DNA of 56,294 nucleotides, taken from NCBI GenBank assembly GCA_014925825.1, contig JACGCK010000262.1, forward strand, positions 1 through 56,294, read 5' to 3'. The stretch's first letter is position 1. Every line of letters starts with the position of its first letter. Of the stretch, positions 33,837 to 46,428 are shown one piece after another. A program made the position numbers and the translations under genes. The notes under the pieces are model-generated. The model searched no databases and had not been told where the DNA came from. It saw only the letters and a list, made by a program, of their open reading frames with translations. Source of the DNA: Pholiota molesta (lineage: Eukaryota; Basidiomycota; Agaricomycetes; Agaricales; Strophariaceae).

Positions 33837-36800
33837 TGGGATGGGCTCGTTGGATCGGGTGTGCTCACCTATGATATGCGGATGGTATTTTCAGGAAGCA
33901 AGAAGAGGGACATCGTGAGGGCTCTCCACGGGTGACTTGTGGGGACAGTGTGGAATGTGAGATTTGTTTCGTGTGTCAAGCGATAGATGGGTATTTCGGG
34001 ACAACGTGGGGTGGTCGTTGCATACGGTGGCTTTTAATGAATCCGACTATCAGAAACCAAGTGATCCCTCGAGTCTCGACGCACTTGATTATAGCTGTCG
34101 GAAAAGGCCGAGAAATTCAGCTTCGAGATTGTAGACTTTATACATACTTCGATGCTTGAAATTTGTCCAATTGCTTATGTAGAGCAAAGTTGAATGGGAC
34201 CAGCGGCCTATGTAGGTGGGAAACATACATTGACGTGACGCGTTGACGTCGCAGCCGAGCAGACCGTTCCACAAAACGTTCAAGCCTCCTTACTTTTGTT
34301 AATGGGGAGACGGAGAACAGCCACAGGGATCAAGAACATCAAAAATTGAGCTCGTCGTGAAGGGTGGCATGTGTGCGGCGCAGCTGCAGCTTAATCAATT
34401 TGGCGAACTCTTATCGATTATCCAACGATTATCACTGATTCTTCGTCGCCTCAAAGAGCGCGGGGCTAATAGGTGGCAATAAGAGCTGCGATTCGGATTG
34501 TTGTTTTGAATTTCTAAACGCCCATCGAATGCGCCATAGACTTCGACTTGAACGTTTGAAATTTGAATCGTCTTACCGGAAAACGAAGACATCAACGTTG
34601 GATCAAGGCACTTGACTGTTGAGTCTTGACAATGACATGACCGGCGGAGGCAAACGGAGAAACGGGTCCGTGCGCAACCTGGAGCACATGAGAGCACATG
34701 GCGGGCATTGGCGGCTTCGTTATCACTGTTCAACGATTAGCCCTTCATGCTGCCACAGTGCCGCTATTGTTCGCTGTGGAATGTTTGATGGTTTCGGGCA
34801 TCCTGTGAGTATATGTCTGATATTCTGGGCGATCCTCTCTAAAATTACTTATCATCGTTGTACATGCCCAGGATTCACGATGGCGGTGAATGCGCAGCGA
34901 ATGCCATGCGTTTCAAAGCTCAATATTTCACCGGTATCGGGACATCCTCGTCTAATCTTCGTTGTTTTCAACGCCGGTTACTTACAGCTACTAGCCCTTC
35001 TGTTCTCTATAAATGTGTGTGAAGGTAGTCCCAGCTTTTCCTGATCTCATCCAGGCCCTCAACAAGCTGCCGTAGCCCATATCGCACTTGATACGCATAG
35101 CTCTCAAGAAATCGGATAGCAATAACATCTTGCGATTGGCGTCTAGTTTACGCTGGTAGGCATCCTTGCAGGCCCTGCGCTGCTGTTCGTCTGGCTCGTA
35201 GAAATACAGGCGGAAGTAATGTCAAAGGACGCGCAAGGCCATCCTGGCCTCGCTTTCATGCAAAATCAGTTCTGATGCAACAAGCGTAACTATCCTAATC
35301 CCCGCGCAGTCTTTCCTGTCAAGCCTTCTCTCTTGCTGAGAGATTTCTCTTGCACATACCCTTCAGCGCTGCATACTGCTACACCTTGTGTTCGAGTTCT
35401 AGGCTGCACCAGGCGATCGCGTCAGCGGCTGAATCCTCTTCCATTGCTGCATCCGACGGCCTTCACTTGGCAATCTGTACACTGATACTGCCGCCGCCCA
35501 CGAGTCACCGACCGCGGCCGACATACGGCCTACACTTCTAATCGACGTCATTCTTCTCCGCTCTTCCTCCTACAGGTCTCTCAGGCCTCGAAAATGTATT
35601 TTTGGCTATCTTGGGCTAGAGAGACCGAATTTTCAGTGGAGGCCCTCATATCGAAGGCCCAATTCAGCATCTGAGCCAAATCTGAGCTTCTGAGAGGGCT
35701 CGCATCGACGAATGCCGAGTACCACTGAGGCTTCCACCACAATAGTTGGGGAACGTGTGCGCGCATGCTATTGCCATCTATCAACTTGGACGCGCTGTCT
35801 TAATATCATCATTCAGGGCGCGTCAGGAAGCCCGCCTGACCACATTAAAAGGGGATTATTATGTCGATTTCTGCTTAAGCGTTTACGGCTGAAACATGCT
35901 GAGCGAAGAGATGTTTTCTCGACCGACCATCGGCCCAGGAGGAACCTGGAGGGATTTTCTCTACCCACTTCACAGATGATTACTCTGGTCTCATATCAAT
36001 TAGCTTATTTGGGCCTATTCAGGTTATTATCACATCCCGGCGTCCTGATGTGATGAGATATGTAATGGTATGTGGTCTTCCGCAGGATGCATATCACAAT
36101 TCAGTACTGACTCTGCTGGGTCCTGACCGTGTGGACTGTTCTCATATTCACCAGGGACGTGGCTAAACCGCCTCAAGTTTCAGAGCGCAGATGAATAGGA
36201 TGGCAGGCTTCCTTTCATTCTGATCATCCATAATTTGAGGACACACCATGATCATATCATGATCCAGAAGTTAATAGTCTTGAGAAAAGACGTGTCAAAC
36301 TCTGAACAAACTCTGATTCTGATATCGATTCAGATGAATCCACAACAAGGTATTCATACGGTCAGACGCAATCCTTCTTAATCAATATATTCCTATTTTA
36401 CCACTTCATATACCATTCAAACCGTGCGGGAATTCCGAGGCGGTCGCGTCTTACTTTTCATCTACTGATGATGTCCTTGTTGTCGATTTTGACAGACCCC
36501 GGCGGCCGCCCCAGCTGTTAACTTGATCCCATTTGGGTCCCTTGGGCTACAATGACTGGTAAGCTCAGGCAGGCACGAAAGTTCATGAGTAAGTAGTGAG
36601 AGTCAGCTCAGTCATTGTGTCCAAGCGACCTGGTAGGATGTGATATTAATCCATGGGGAATGCTTCACAGAGGTTGCGGACCTGCACCTCCGGTCGCATT
36701 AATGGCTCGGAGTGTTCCTTCCCCATATTTGTCGTCGGCGCTCAATCGGCGCTTATACATAGTTGATGGGAGGATCCGCGGCACCGAAATAAGGGCGCAA

Positions 36801-37731
36801 TGTCAATGATAAGATAAGATTGTGAGAGATGAGATGATACATGGCAATTTGGATGACGGTGCAATGTAAGGCCTTGAGATTATGATCAACTCAGGATTAA
36901 ATCCTTCAAGTTGCGGACGGAACATAGTGCGGTTCTCTTCCATGAACCTCAGGAACTGGAAATGTTCACGTGGAAATCATAGATTATTACACAAAATACA
37001 GTCCCCGCTGTACGCCTTGCAAAACACACGGTTTGTCGGGATTGTTCCACTAAAAGATGTGATGATATGATGATCTTCTGAACATATTATGACATCTTGG
37101 ACCTTGGCATTCGGAGATGCTTTAAAAATCGTCGATATACAGCTTGATATATCCTTAAAGCCGCGAGAGCTTTTCATTTTTGTATCTTCTTTTGTTTTCG
37201 AGTAAGATTTCTACCACCGACCCGGACGCACTGTACAAAATCAAGCGAGAACATCCCGAATCTAAGTACAACACCCCCGACTGTCGCTTGCGAACCTCTT
37301 GCCGAGCAACAACTTGATCATGGTTTTCACGGCAGACCTAAGATATTGATAGTTGAGACTTGACCGTGCCTTCCAGTTCCCAAGTAGGCTTCTTGATTCG
37401 TTATCGGAAAGCTTTGCGTATAGACGAGGAACAAGTTTTAATTTAACTTATTGCGGTATCAGTCGAATGAAATGCAGCTTTCTGCGATGACTATCTTACC
37501 TCTCGCAGTCAGGAGACTTTTGACTGCGGCTGTTTTGACATTCACTTCGCAGGCTCAAAGTCTCGCAGGTCACATATCAGAAAATAGATTATGTACAGAG
37601 AGGGACAGTAGAGACTGAAGTAACGATTCTAATTGCAACAGACAATCTGTTTTTCTCGTTAACGGGAACGTTTTATTTAGCGCAATGGAATAAATTGCTC
37701 TGACCTTATATTGTCAATGAAGTCGAATCGA
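33837..37731. other. Gene-poor stretch
   Basis: Nearly 3.9 kb with no supportable gene apart from the coding-like fragment at about 35,040-35,290. Open frames here are short, mostly without ATG, and overlap on both strands. No terminal repeats of a recognisable transposon were seen. Confidence 0.5.
35040..35290 (-). pseudogene. Unidentified coding-like fragment with in-frame stop
   Basis: The minus strand reads as ordinary protein (RLYFYEPDEQQRRACKDAYQ, KLDANRKMLLLSDFLRAMRI) preceded by ESEARMALRVL and a TGA where a Trp codon would fit. Composition is protein-like, rich in charged residues, but no family is recognised and no ATG or splice sites could be assigned. It may be a relic of a host or transposon gene. 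Confidence 0.3.
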
Positions 37732-38071
37732 CTAATACCCAATTGTGGGAGTCGGAATTGTTGTGGGCAAAGAAGTGTCAATAATACTAGCGCCTTCACT
37801 GTAAAATAAGCCAGGTTAATATTGAATGAATCTGCCTTCTGAAAATAACTTGACTGACGTCCAAGTTACAGTGGAAGTTGCCTGAACAAGATAAGGCGAC
37901 TGATCGATGATGGTGTTGTATACTTTCTCCGCTGTGAAAACATTGGCCCTACGCTCCATCTAAACATCAATAAATATGTGAGGTGAGTACTTCATCAAAC
38001 CGAAGGGATGTGCTCACCGCCATTATTGCGACGACTTGGCTTGCAACGAGGATGACGGACTTCAAATTCAT
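37732..38071 (-). CDS. Small predicted secreted protein (73 aa)
   Basis: Three exons, too short to appear as one ORF. The ATG at 38071 gives MNLKSVILVASQVVAIMA, a signal-peptide-like hydrophobic N-terminus, ending at a GT-AG intron of about 58 nt. Exon 2 encodes MERRANVFTAEKVYNTIIDQ and continues to VTW; after an intron of about 60 nt, exon 3 encodes EGASIIDTSLPTTIPTPTIGY and stops at TAG 37732. No cysteines are present in the mature part. It is divergent from the laccase with about 610 bp between starts, so the two may share a promoter region. Function unknown; the model rests on splice sites, frame and the signal peptide only. Confidence 0.5.
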
Positions 38072-38685
38072 AGTGGTGGCGGTCAGTGAAAGAGGGATAC
38101 AATCATCGAAACTTGGGAGACTGCTTATATCACGTCGGTCCCAGTTCCACCATTCCTAAACGGTCTTTCAGGTTTTTTGGCTGCTACTTCATTCTCCCTT
38201 TAGGAAAAATGTCCGCGACGTCGGGGGAACCTGAAGAGGGGAACCAGTAGTACCCCAACTGTATTTTCCAGGTTTTACGTCCATTACTTGCCGGAAATGC
38301 CTCAATCTGAGAGTTTGAGAAGGCGCCATCGTGGAAAGAAAGCAAAAGATCAATACCTTTTGTCATCAAGATCATTGGGTTGACCTATTTAGGGCTGTGC
38401 GCTTAGTCTTTGTCGGACTCGTGAATGAAGAGGCGACGATATTCGTAAGTCCGGCGAGAAAGGGCGATGATTTGTACCATCTCGCATCCACATTCCCACA
38501 AATCTGTCAGTCGTGACATGAAAATTTCGTAAACGCCCGCCCTGTAACAAGGGCTAGATACCCCATTTTGCGTCCCAGTACATTGAAGTCTAAACGGGTC
38601 GAGTTACAATGGTATAAGATCACTGAGAGTCTCTCCAGAGTATGATTTTCAACCCAACATTTGCAAATCTGACCTGAGTGTTAAT
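38072..38685. promoter_or_regulatory. Divergent promoter region, small secreted protein / laccase
   Basis: About 610 bp between two divergent ATGs. No single motif can be called with confidence, but both promoters must lie here if both gene models hold. Confidence 0.4.
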
Positions 38686-40972
38686 ATGGGTTTGCTGTCA
38701 GCAATCGCTAGTCTCTCTGTCATCGCGGGCGCTTATGGCGCTATTGGCCCAAACACAAACCTGTACATAAAGAACAAGTGGATCTTGCCCGATGGCTTCA
38801 ATCGCTCGTAAGTCTACTCCTACTTATTGTAAAATCTTTTGAAATCTGATCACCTCTACTACCATTATCAAGTACTGTTTTGGCAGGACAAACCGAGTCA
38901 AGCGTATCTTTTCCTGGCCCTCTTATTGCTGGTTTCAAGGTACATGAAGTTTTGCTTAACAGTACAATTACTAATTTCGCTCTAGGGAGACACCTTCCAC
39001 CTAAATGTAATCGACCAATTAACGGACACAAGTATGTTGACGAGCACGAGCGTTGTATGTATTCCTCTATTCATGCCCAACTACTTCTCAGTCTGTACAT
39101 AGCACTGGCACGGCTTGTTCCAAGAAGGAACCAACTGGGCCGACGGTCCAGTTGGTGTCACTCAATGCCCCATCGCACCTGGCCACTCCTTCCTATACCA
39201 ATTTGCTGTCCCCGATCAAGCGGGAACGTTTTGGTATCACTCACATCATTGTAAGTAACTACTTTTATTTCGCTGTAGTTCAGCTTTGAATATATCACTG
39301 CTCGAAATAGCAACGCAATACTGTGATGGCCTTAGAGGCGCTTTGGTTATCTACGACCGGCATGACCCTCACCGGTCGAAGTACGTTAAATTCTTCAAAA
39401 TCAGTTTATAAATACTAATCTCATTCGTCTTTTCAGATATGATTTTGACGATGGTGAGGAGTTACGCGTTGATCGTTTTGATATTTGTGGATATTGACGC
39501 CTGTCATCTCCCTTTCAGACACCACGGTCATAACTCTTGCAGATTGGTATAGCAATTATGCTTCTAATTATATTGATATGATTGTAACAATTTTTTTAGG
39601 TATCATACTCCAGCACCATCGGCGGGGCTTGTCCCAACTTCAGATGCAACCTTGATCAACGGCAAAGGCCGCTTTGCTGGCGGTCCAACATCGCCGCTAT
39701 CTGTGATTAGAGTTCTCCCAAACAAGAGGTATCGTTTTCGCCTGGTGTCCATCTCATGCGATCCCAACTTTGTATTCTCTATCGATGGTCACACTATGGT
39801 GCGCGCTTTCTTAGCACCTGAGCGCCAGGCGTGGGAGAACTCACACATTTCTAAATATAGACTATCATTGAAGTTGATGGCGTGAACGTTCAACCTCTCA
39901 CTGTCGATTCAATCCAAATTTTTGTGGGTCAACGGTATTCATTCGTACTCAATACCAATCAGCCAATCGCCAACTACTGGATTCGCGCTCTGCCAAATTC
40001 TGGAACCGTGACCTTCGATGGCGGTGTCAATTCTGCTATCCTTCGCTACTGGGGCGCACCAAATGCCGACCCCACTACGACTTCAACCAGCACGAACCCA
40101 ATGCTCGAGACCAGTCTCCATCCTTTGGTAAATGCTGCCGCTCCAGGGATCCCCACCGTTGGTGCTGCAGACGTCAACATTAATTTGGACATCGAATTCA
40201 GTTTCACGACTTTGCAGTTCACTGTGAATGGCGCCACGTTCCTTCCTCCTTCAGTCCCAGTACTCCTTCAGATCATAAGTGGCTCAATGACTGCTCAAGA
40301 CTTGCTCCCTGCTGGGTCTGTCTATGTTTTGCCTCCTAACAAGGTTATCGAAATATCGATCCCTGGAGGAGCAGTTGGCGGTCCCGTAAGCACTGTTCTA
40401 CATTCGTTGACGTTATATTTGCTGATGAAAGTTTTAGCATCCCATTCATCTTCACGGAGTGAGTTTGGTCAGAAAACATAGAAATTTAACCATCTAACGA
40501 AGTAATAGCACACATTCTCTGTTGTGAGAAGCGCAGGAAGCACCGTTTACAACTACGCCAACCCTGTTCAACGCGACGTTGTTAGCATAGGACTAGCTGG
40601 TGACAACGCGACAATCCGCTTCATGACAGATAATGCCGGTCCATGGATCATGCATTGGTACGCCAATGCTTTGCGTTTGTAAATCTTCATACTTATGGAA
40701 ACATTTTAGTCACATTGATTGGCATCTCAATATGTGAGTTTTCATTGGAATTCCTTCAATCAGCAACATATTTAACGCGCGCCTCGATTGCACTAGCGGT
40801 CTCGCCGTCGTCATGGCTGAAGATGTTCCCCAAGTTGCTACAGAGAATCCTCCCAGTAAGTCATTCCGTGCCATCATGCCAGACGTCTCAAGAAATTGAA
40901 TCATGTATTCCAGCTGCTTGGGATAATCTCTGTCCCATTTATGATGCTCTACCTCCTCAAGTGTTCACCTAA
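38686..40972 (+). CDS. Laccase (multicopper phenol oxidase)
   Basis: About ten exons from ATG 38686 ([18 protein letters not shown], signal peptide) to TAA 40970-40972. Secreted copper enzyme that oxidises phenols and reduces oxygen to water; in basidiomycetes it acts in lignin and humus breakdown, pigmentation or development. All four copper signatures are present: L1 [15 protein letters not shown]...VTQCPI, L2 GTFWYHSHH then QYCDGLRG, L3 HPIHLHGH built across a splice, and L4 [19 protein letters not shown]. The residue at the axial type-1 copper position, ten after the L4 cysteine, is Leu, typical of medium-potential laccases. L3 has Ile where Phe is usual. Length about 520 residues, normal for fungal laccase. 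Frames are continuous through all exons, with no sign of the single-base losses seen further right. Confidence 0.93.
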
Positions 40973-42562
40973 GGGGATTAGTGTGATAAAGAGCGATTCC
41001 ATGCGCTTTTCAACCAAAGAAATGATGAACAAAGTCTGTAAGCACCAGCATTGATGTTATGCCTCAATCAATGCGAGAAGACTTTGTTGCCTACCATGTA
41101 ATACCATCTGTTCGGAATGTAGTAAGCTCAGCTGATCACCGATATCGATCATCGTGCACGCAAGGTCTATAAGGTCGGGCATGTAAAATCTATTTGCGAG
41201 AAATTTATTCGACCAAGCAGTTTGAAGCCATACATGGCCGAAGGCATTCAAAAGACTTATGCAAGATGTTACATTTTACGGGCGCTTAACATGAAGCTTG
41301 AGGCTTCCTCATCGGAGTCGTCGTACGTTGCATACATGTACACCGATGCTTTTGATGCAACCTGTACTGCGCAACGACATTCAGCCTACAATAGCTATAA
41401 GAAGCTGGGGTAGTCTCAATGCGCTCCAAGTGCTCTGTAAAAGAATTTGTGCGATTAACTTGATTCTCTCAGTCATCCCCTTGTACAGCGTACTTTCATA
41501 TCTGCACAAGGTGGGAATGAGACTAAAGACGTTTGCGACAGATTCATCTTCATAGACAGGTCGTCGGACGCTCGTCTAGATAAGACTTGGGAGAACGGCA
41601 ATTACCACCTTCTGAACAAATGTCAACGTCAAAGTGCAGTATTATCTGGGAATTTACATGTTGGTTTCTTCGATTACTTATGCCTGCAGGCCATATAAGT
41701 CGAAGAATGCCTATATCGGTCCTGCGTCTGATGTCATGGAAGTGTCACATATTTACATGCCGCATACTATTCGACACGCAGATCATACCTTCCGAAGGTG
41801 GGAAACGTTAGACATTAAGAACTTAAGCATTTGGCTTTTGGAAAAGCATGTTATTATCGTACTATTATCTCGACACGTTTTTTTAATGTAAATGGAGAGA
41901 TTTTCTTTCTAATTATGGAACACATTATCAACACTGCCTGGTCTTCCGATTCTTTAATTTCGGACGAACGAAGCGCTCGCTTCATCATATAACATTCGAC
42001 CTTTGAAATATTTACCTTCATCAAGGCCTCTACTTAGCACCGGAAGTGCAGAGTATCTGCAAGGGCTAGAAATGTAGGATCGCAGTCTGAAATCATCTAA
42101 GCGCCGGTAGCGTGAACCGATGGGCAGTGCAACAGTCTCCCAAAAACCCATACGTATCAGCGATATGAGTATCTCGATAGTATCCTCTACGCCATCGTGG
42201 TGCCCTTTCAATATGTACCGGGGTAATAAGGAGGACCAAAGTAGATTTCAATGCGAAGAAAGGATGTTATTATTTCTTGTTTGAACTGGGTGGCGACACT
42301 GGGCGCCTAAATTGCCATGCTTTGTCATCATCGTTATCATTGATGCATCATGGTCACCATCCAATGTCAGTAGTTCATGTGGGTGCACGAGCGCCCCAGA
42401 CACGCGCATGATTTACAATTGATTTGATTATATACTATATTTTCCTCCATCAATCTTAAATGGTTCGATAAAAAAACATCCAATCCAATCCAGTTTAACA
42501 TCTGGGGGTAACAAGCCATGGTATGGGAGAGATATTCCAGCCAAGAAAAAAAAATTCACGCC
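40973..42562. other. Intergenic region, laccase to coronin
   Basis: About 1.6 kb of AT-rich DNA between the laccase stop and the coronin stop. Short open frames only; no gene, RNA or repeat is recognised. Confidence 0.5.
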
Positions 42563-44518
42563 CTACTCGCTCAGCAAGGCCTGGGCAGCTTTTCGCGCGT
42601 TCGCGCGGATACTCTCTACCTGCAGCTCAAGATTCCTGATCTTCTCGCGGGCCTCGCGCAGTTCAGATTCCAAGCGTTCGTTTTCTTGTTCCAGGTCAGC
42701 CTGCTGAGCGGAGCGTTAATATGGAATTCTTGAGAAAGAGGATTACATGCAATGGGGACTTACTTTGCTGTCAAACGTGTCAGAGCGAGCGGCGGTCTTA
42801 GGTTCTGGTGCGGCTGAAGCCGGGGAAGGGGATGGCGCCCAGCTCTTCGAGACTGGGGCCAAAGCAGGAGGCTCAGCGATTGAAGGCGGAGGGTTTGCGG
42901 GTCCAGCACTGAATGTCCTAGTGGGCTGGACAAAAGTGGGAGACTGAACAGAAGCAGAGACCGGAGTAGGAGGCACAGCGCTTGGTGGCGGCCCCGCAAA
43001 GATAGAACCGTCTCCGAGACTGACAAGCTTGAGAGGAGCAACTTTGCCGTGGAAAAATTCTCCGGCAGTCAAGGAAGGTTCAATTGAGGGAGCCGGAGGG
43101 TAGATGTCGGACTGGAATGAATCAGCCTGTGGTGGGAGCGAATTAGTTGGTCAGAGCCGAATAAGAAAGGCTTTTGAACACACACCTTGCGAGGGACAAT
43201 GAAGGCGATAGGCTCAATGGAGGAACCATGAACTTTGTATGCACGTGCGATCTCACAATCCGCGATACTCAATGCCCGTCGAGGGAGGAAGCACATGCCG
43301 CGTTGCGGTTCCGATGACTTGTGCTCTGATAGAGCGTGCAATGAATCGGATTCGTATTCATAATAACGGATGTTCCCATCGCTGTATACTGTACGTTAGT
43401 AAATGACAGCACGTATATATAGTGAAAGCGCACCCTTTGCCCGCTGCAGAGAAGATATCAGGAAGCGAACAACAACAAAAACGACATAATGATAGTGGGC
43501 GCACCAAGGAACAATATATTGTTATCTGTCCAGAAGGGCATCACAACACCAGCGGATTGATCCAGAGAAATTGTCTTTACGTTCCCCAAGCCACCAGTCT
43601 CCCAAATTCCGACTTGACGATCCGACATCTTGCTGAAGCCTGTCGTAGCAATTTTGTCCAAGTCGCCCATCCATGTTACACGGGATCCTTTGATGCCACT
43701 GTGCCCATCATTAGTCCTCACTGCCTCGCCACCCACACGAGGATCAAAGATGCGAAGCTTCCTGTCCCTAGATGTGGTGGCCAAAAGGGTGCCCGTAGTG
43801 TTAAACGCCATGCTCTGCACAATATCCCCATGACCCGTGAGGAGCGATCTTGGATCCTCCGGGTTCGCAAGGTCCCAGAGCTTGACAGTGTATTCTCCGG
43901 AAGAGCTGGCCACTATGTTGGAAGCGGTGGGATGGAAAAGAACCTGCCCAACTTTACGAGGGGATGCGTCGATTCGCAAAACAGGCTCGAAGTCCTGAGG
44001 GACCCAGCCTCTTGACCCCAGCCTTCGAACATAGAAGACTCAACCTTCCATATCATCACTTTGCCGTCCTCGCCTCCAGATGCCACGATCGAGTCGTTAT
44101 GTGGCGACCAGTCCGTATCCAAGACCGCAGCAGTATGGCTGCGCGCCATGGGGATGGTGTCGAGCAACTTGTGAGGGAAATCGGGAATCCCTTGAAAGGG
44201 AGAAGGCAGGGGCAAGATCGCAAATGCTCCTCCGCTGACGCGTTCCAGTTGACGCTGAGATATTTCTACATGATTTCAGTGCATACGTAGCAGTCATCGC
44301 AAGATGACGACTGACCGCAGAAGCAGAGACGATGTTCGTGTCCCAAGCACTGTTCGTGACTTTCACATTCTCAAAGGTATGTTCCTTCTTCGAGGGCTGC
44401 CCAAAGACGTGGCTAGAGGGCACGAACGATGCAGAACGCGATTAGATCTCTCAGGAGACCGTATATCGATTTGAGCGCGTTCTCACCGGTATTTGGAAGA
44501 TCGCACGAAACGAGACAT
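42563..44518 (-). CDS. CRN1: Coronin (actin-binding WD40 protein)
   Basis: Multi-exon gene from ATG 44518 (MSRFVRSSKYR, intron, HVFGQPSKKEHTFENVKV) to TAG 42563. The N-terminus is the coronin-specific DUF1899 basic motif. WD40 repeats follow: DTDWSPHNDSIVASGGEDGK, ASNIVASSSGEYTVKLWD, MAFNTTGTLLATTSRDRKLR and SDRQVGIWET, then the coronin C-terminal beta-propeller region (RYYEYESDSLHALSEHKSSE, RGMCFLPRRAL). A proline/serine-rich unique region and a C-terminal leucine-heptad coiled coil (LEQENERLESELREAREK) for trimerisation complete it. Coronin links actin filaments with the Arp2/3 complex at endocytic patches and growing tips. The gene looks intact. Confidence 0.92.
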
Positions 44519-44726
44519 GTTGGTGGCTAGCACAAGATGATTTCAGCGAAATGGATGAAGAATAGTTGGGGATGTCGTCGAGATGGATGATGTACTTGGG
44601 TGTTGCTGATTAGGTTGCTCAGGGCCAACCGCAGTGGTAACGCACAATGATGGGGTTAGGGTCATCGACAATGCTGACTGCCACGCGCTCGCTGTTGTTC
44701 CGTCCACCATCTTCAGTGGACTCGAC

Positions 44727-46428
44727 ATGGTTTCTTTCCGCGTTCTTTCTCTCTTAAGAAGTCGCCCTGTGAGCTTCTTCAACAAAGGTTCCATTCTCAT
44801 TCGAAGCTATGCCAGTGCTGGCGAAGGAGTAATTCCAACTTCGCGACATCTATTCGCCACAACGCTGACGATGAACTCTACAGCCTTTGAGAAAGACAGG
44901 TCTGTATGACTTCCACGTCGCTCATGACGCGAAAATGGTGCCGTTTGCAGGCTATTCTATGCCTTGGCATACGGAAATGTTGGACAAAGTGAGTTCGCAC
45001 GATGTCCACTACGCGAATTTGATTCTCTGATTGACCGAGGTTTGCCATCCCAGTCGCGAGCCATAACCATGTACGAAACAGTGTTGGCATTTTCGATGTG
45101 GGACACATGGTTCAGTCAAAGTGAATGAAATTATTGCACTCTCGCCGTCTGGAGGACTTACCCGCTCTCATACCTCAGTTTTCGGGGGAAGACGGCGACA
45201 GAATTCTTGGAATGGTTAACACCATCTTCATTGGCCTCCTTGAAGCCCTATTCCTCAACTCTTTCGGTTCTACTCAACGAGAATGGTGGAATTATTGACG
45301 ATACCATAGTTACCAAGCACGCGTCCGACGCTTCTATGTAGTCACTAATGCAGGTCGCGAGATCGAGACCTTGAGTGGTTCAAACACAAAGTGCAAGAAT
45401 GGAACTCGAGCGAGAAAGGGAAAGATGGACCTGTAGAGCATGAAGTTCTGGAGGACTGGGGACTTGTAGCCCTACAAGGCAAGCAAACCGCGTCCATTTT
45501 CTATGCACATACGCCTGACATATATCCTACAGGACCAAAGCCGCAGCGTATTTGCAAGGCCTGACCTCTTTCGACCTGAAGCAACTCACTTTTGGAACCT
45601 CTGCATTTGTGCCAATCGAAGGTTTCAACCTGCACGTTGCGCGCGGTGGATACACCGGCGAAGATGGCTTTGAGGCTAGTATTCTAGTTCGCTATAATTT
45701 ATGTCGCGCCGGCCTAATTTAGGCCTAGATCTCGATCCCTCCATCGCACACTGTCGAAGTTGCAGAGCTCTCTCCAAGTCCCAGTCCAATTAATTGGTCT
45801 CGGTGCTCGGGATTCCCTGCGCCTAGAGGCTGGCATGTGCTTTACGGTAATGATCTGGACGAAACAACAACACCAGTGGAAGCAGGTCTATCATGGGTCA
45901 TTGGTGAGTCATGTGTCGAGATCAAAATTTTGTTTCGCCAACACATTTTTTAGGCAAAGAGCGAAAGGAAAGGGTGGCTTTATTGGGGCAGAAACTGTTC
46001 TCCAACAGCTCAAAGAAGGACCTTCTAGACGTCGTGTTGGATTAGTTGTCGATGGTGCTCCAGCACGCCGTAAGTCCATTCCATCTGACCTCTCTCAGCC
46101 TAGCAGAACGTAATGTTAATCACGGTCTATCAGAGGGGGCCAAAATATTTTCACCCTCCGGAAAAGAAGAGCTCGGTGAGCGTTTGTTTCTCCTTCAAGT
46201 TAGCATGAACTGCCATCTGACTGGAATTCTATCATTTGTCGTTTGACTTACAGGGATTGTCACCTCTGGGATACCGTCCCAACACTTGGAAAAAACATAG
46301 CCATGGGATATATTAAATCAGGGTGGCACAAGAAAGGCACAGAGGTCGAAGTCGAAGTCCGCAAACAACTTCGCAAGGCAGTACTCACACCGATGCCTTT
46401 CACGAAGCCCAACTATTGGCGGGGATGA
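44727..46428 (+). CDS. GCV1: Glycine cleavage T protein (aminomethyltransferase) with many frameshifts
   Basis: From ATG 44727 ([13 protein letters not shown], mitochondrial-targeting-like) to TGA 46426-46428. Conserved blocks appear in the right order: [128 protein letters not shown] and [20 protein letters not shown] protein moves the aminomethyl carbon to tetrahydrofolate in the mitochondrial glycine cleavage system. However, at least seven single-base losses break the frame, for example near 44,963, 45,333, 45,357, 45,535, 45,755-45,790, 45,842 and 46,272, mostly in short homopolymers. One intron may use a GC donor (near 45,478). Either sequence errors or a pseudogene; the well-kept protein blocks favour errors. 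Confidence 0.85.

Noticed and set aside
34619..35044. 141-codon plus-strand ORF with several cysteines
   Set aside because: No ATG at its start, unnatural composition and no homology signature; likely chance.
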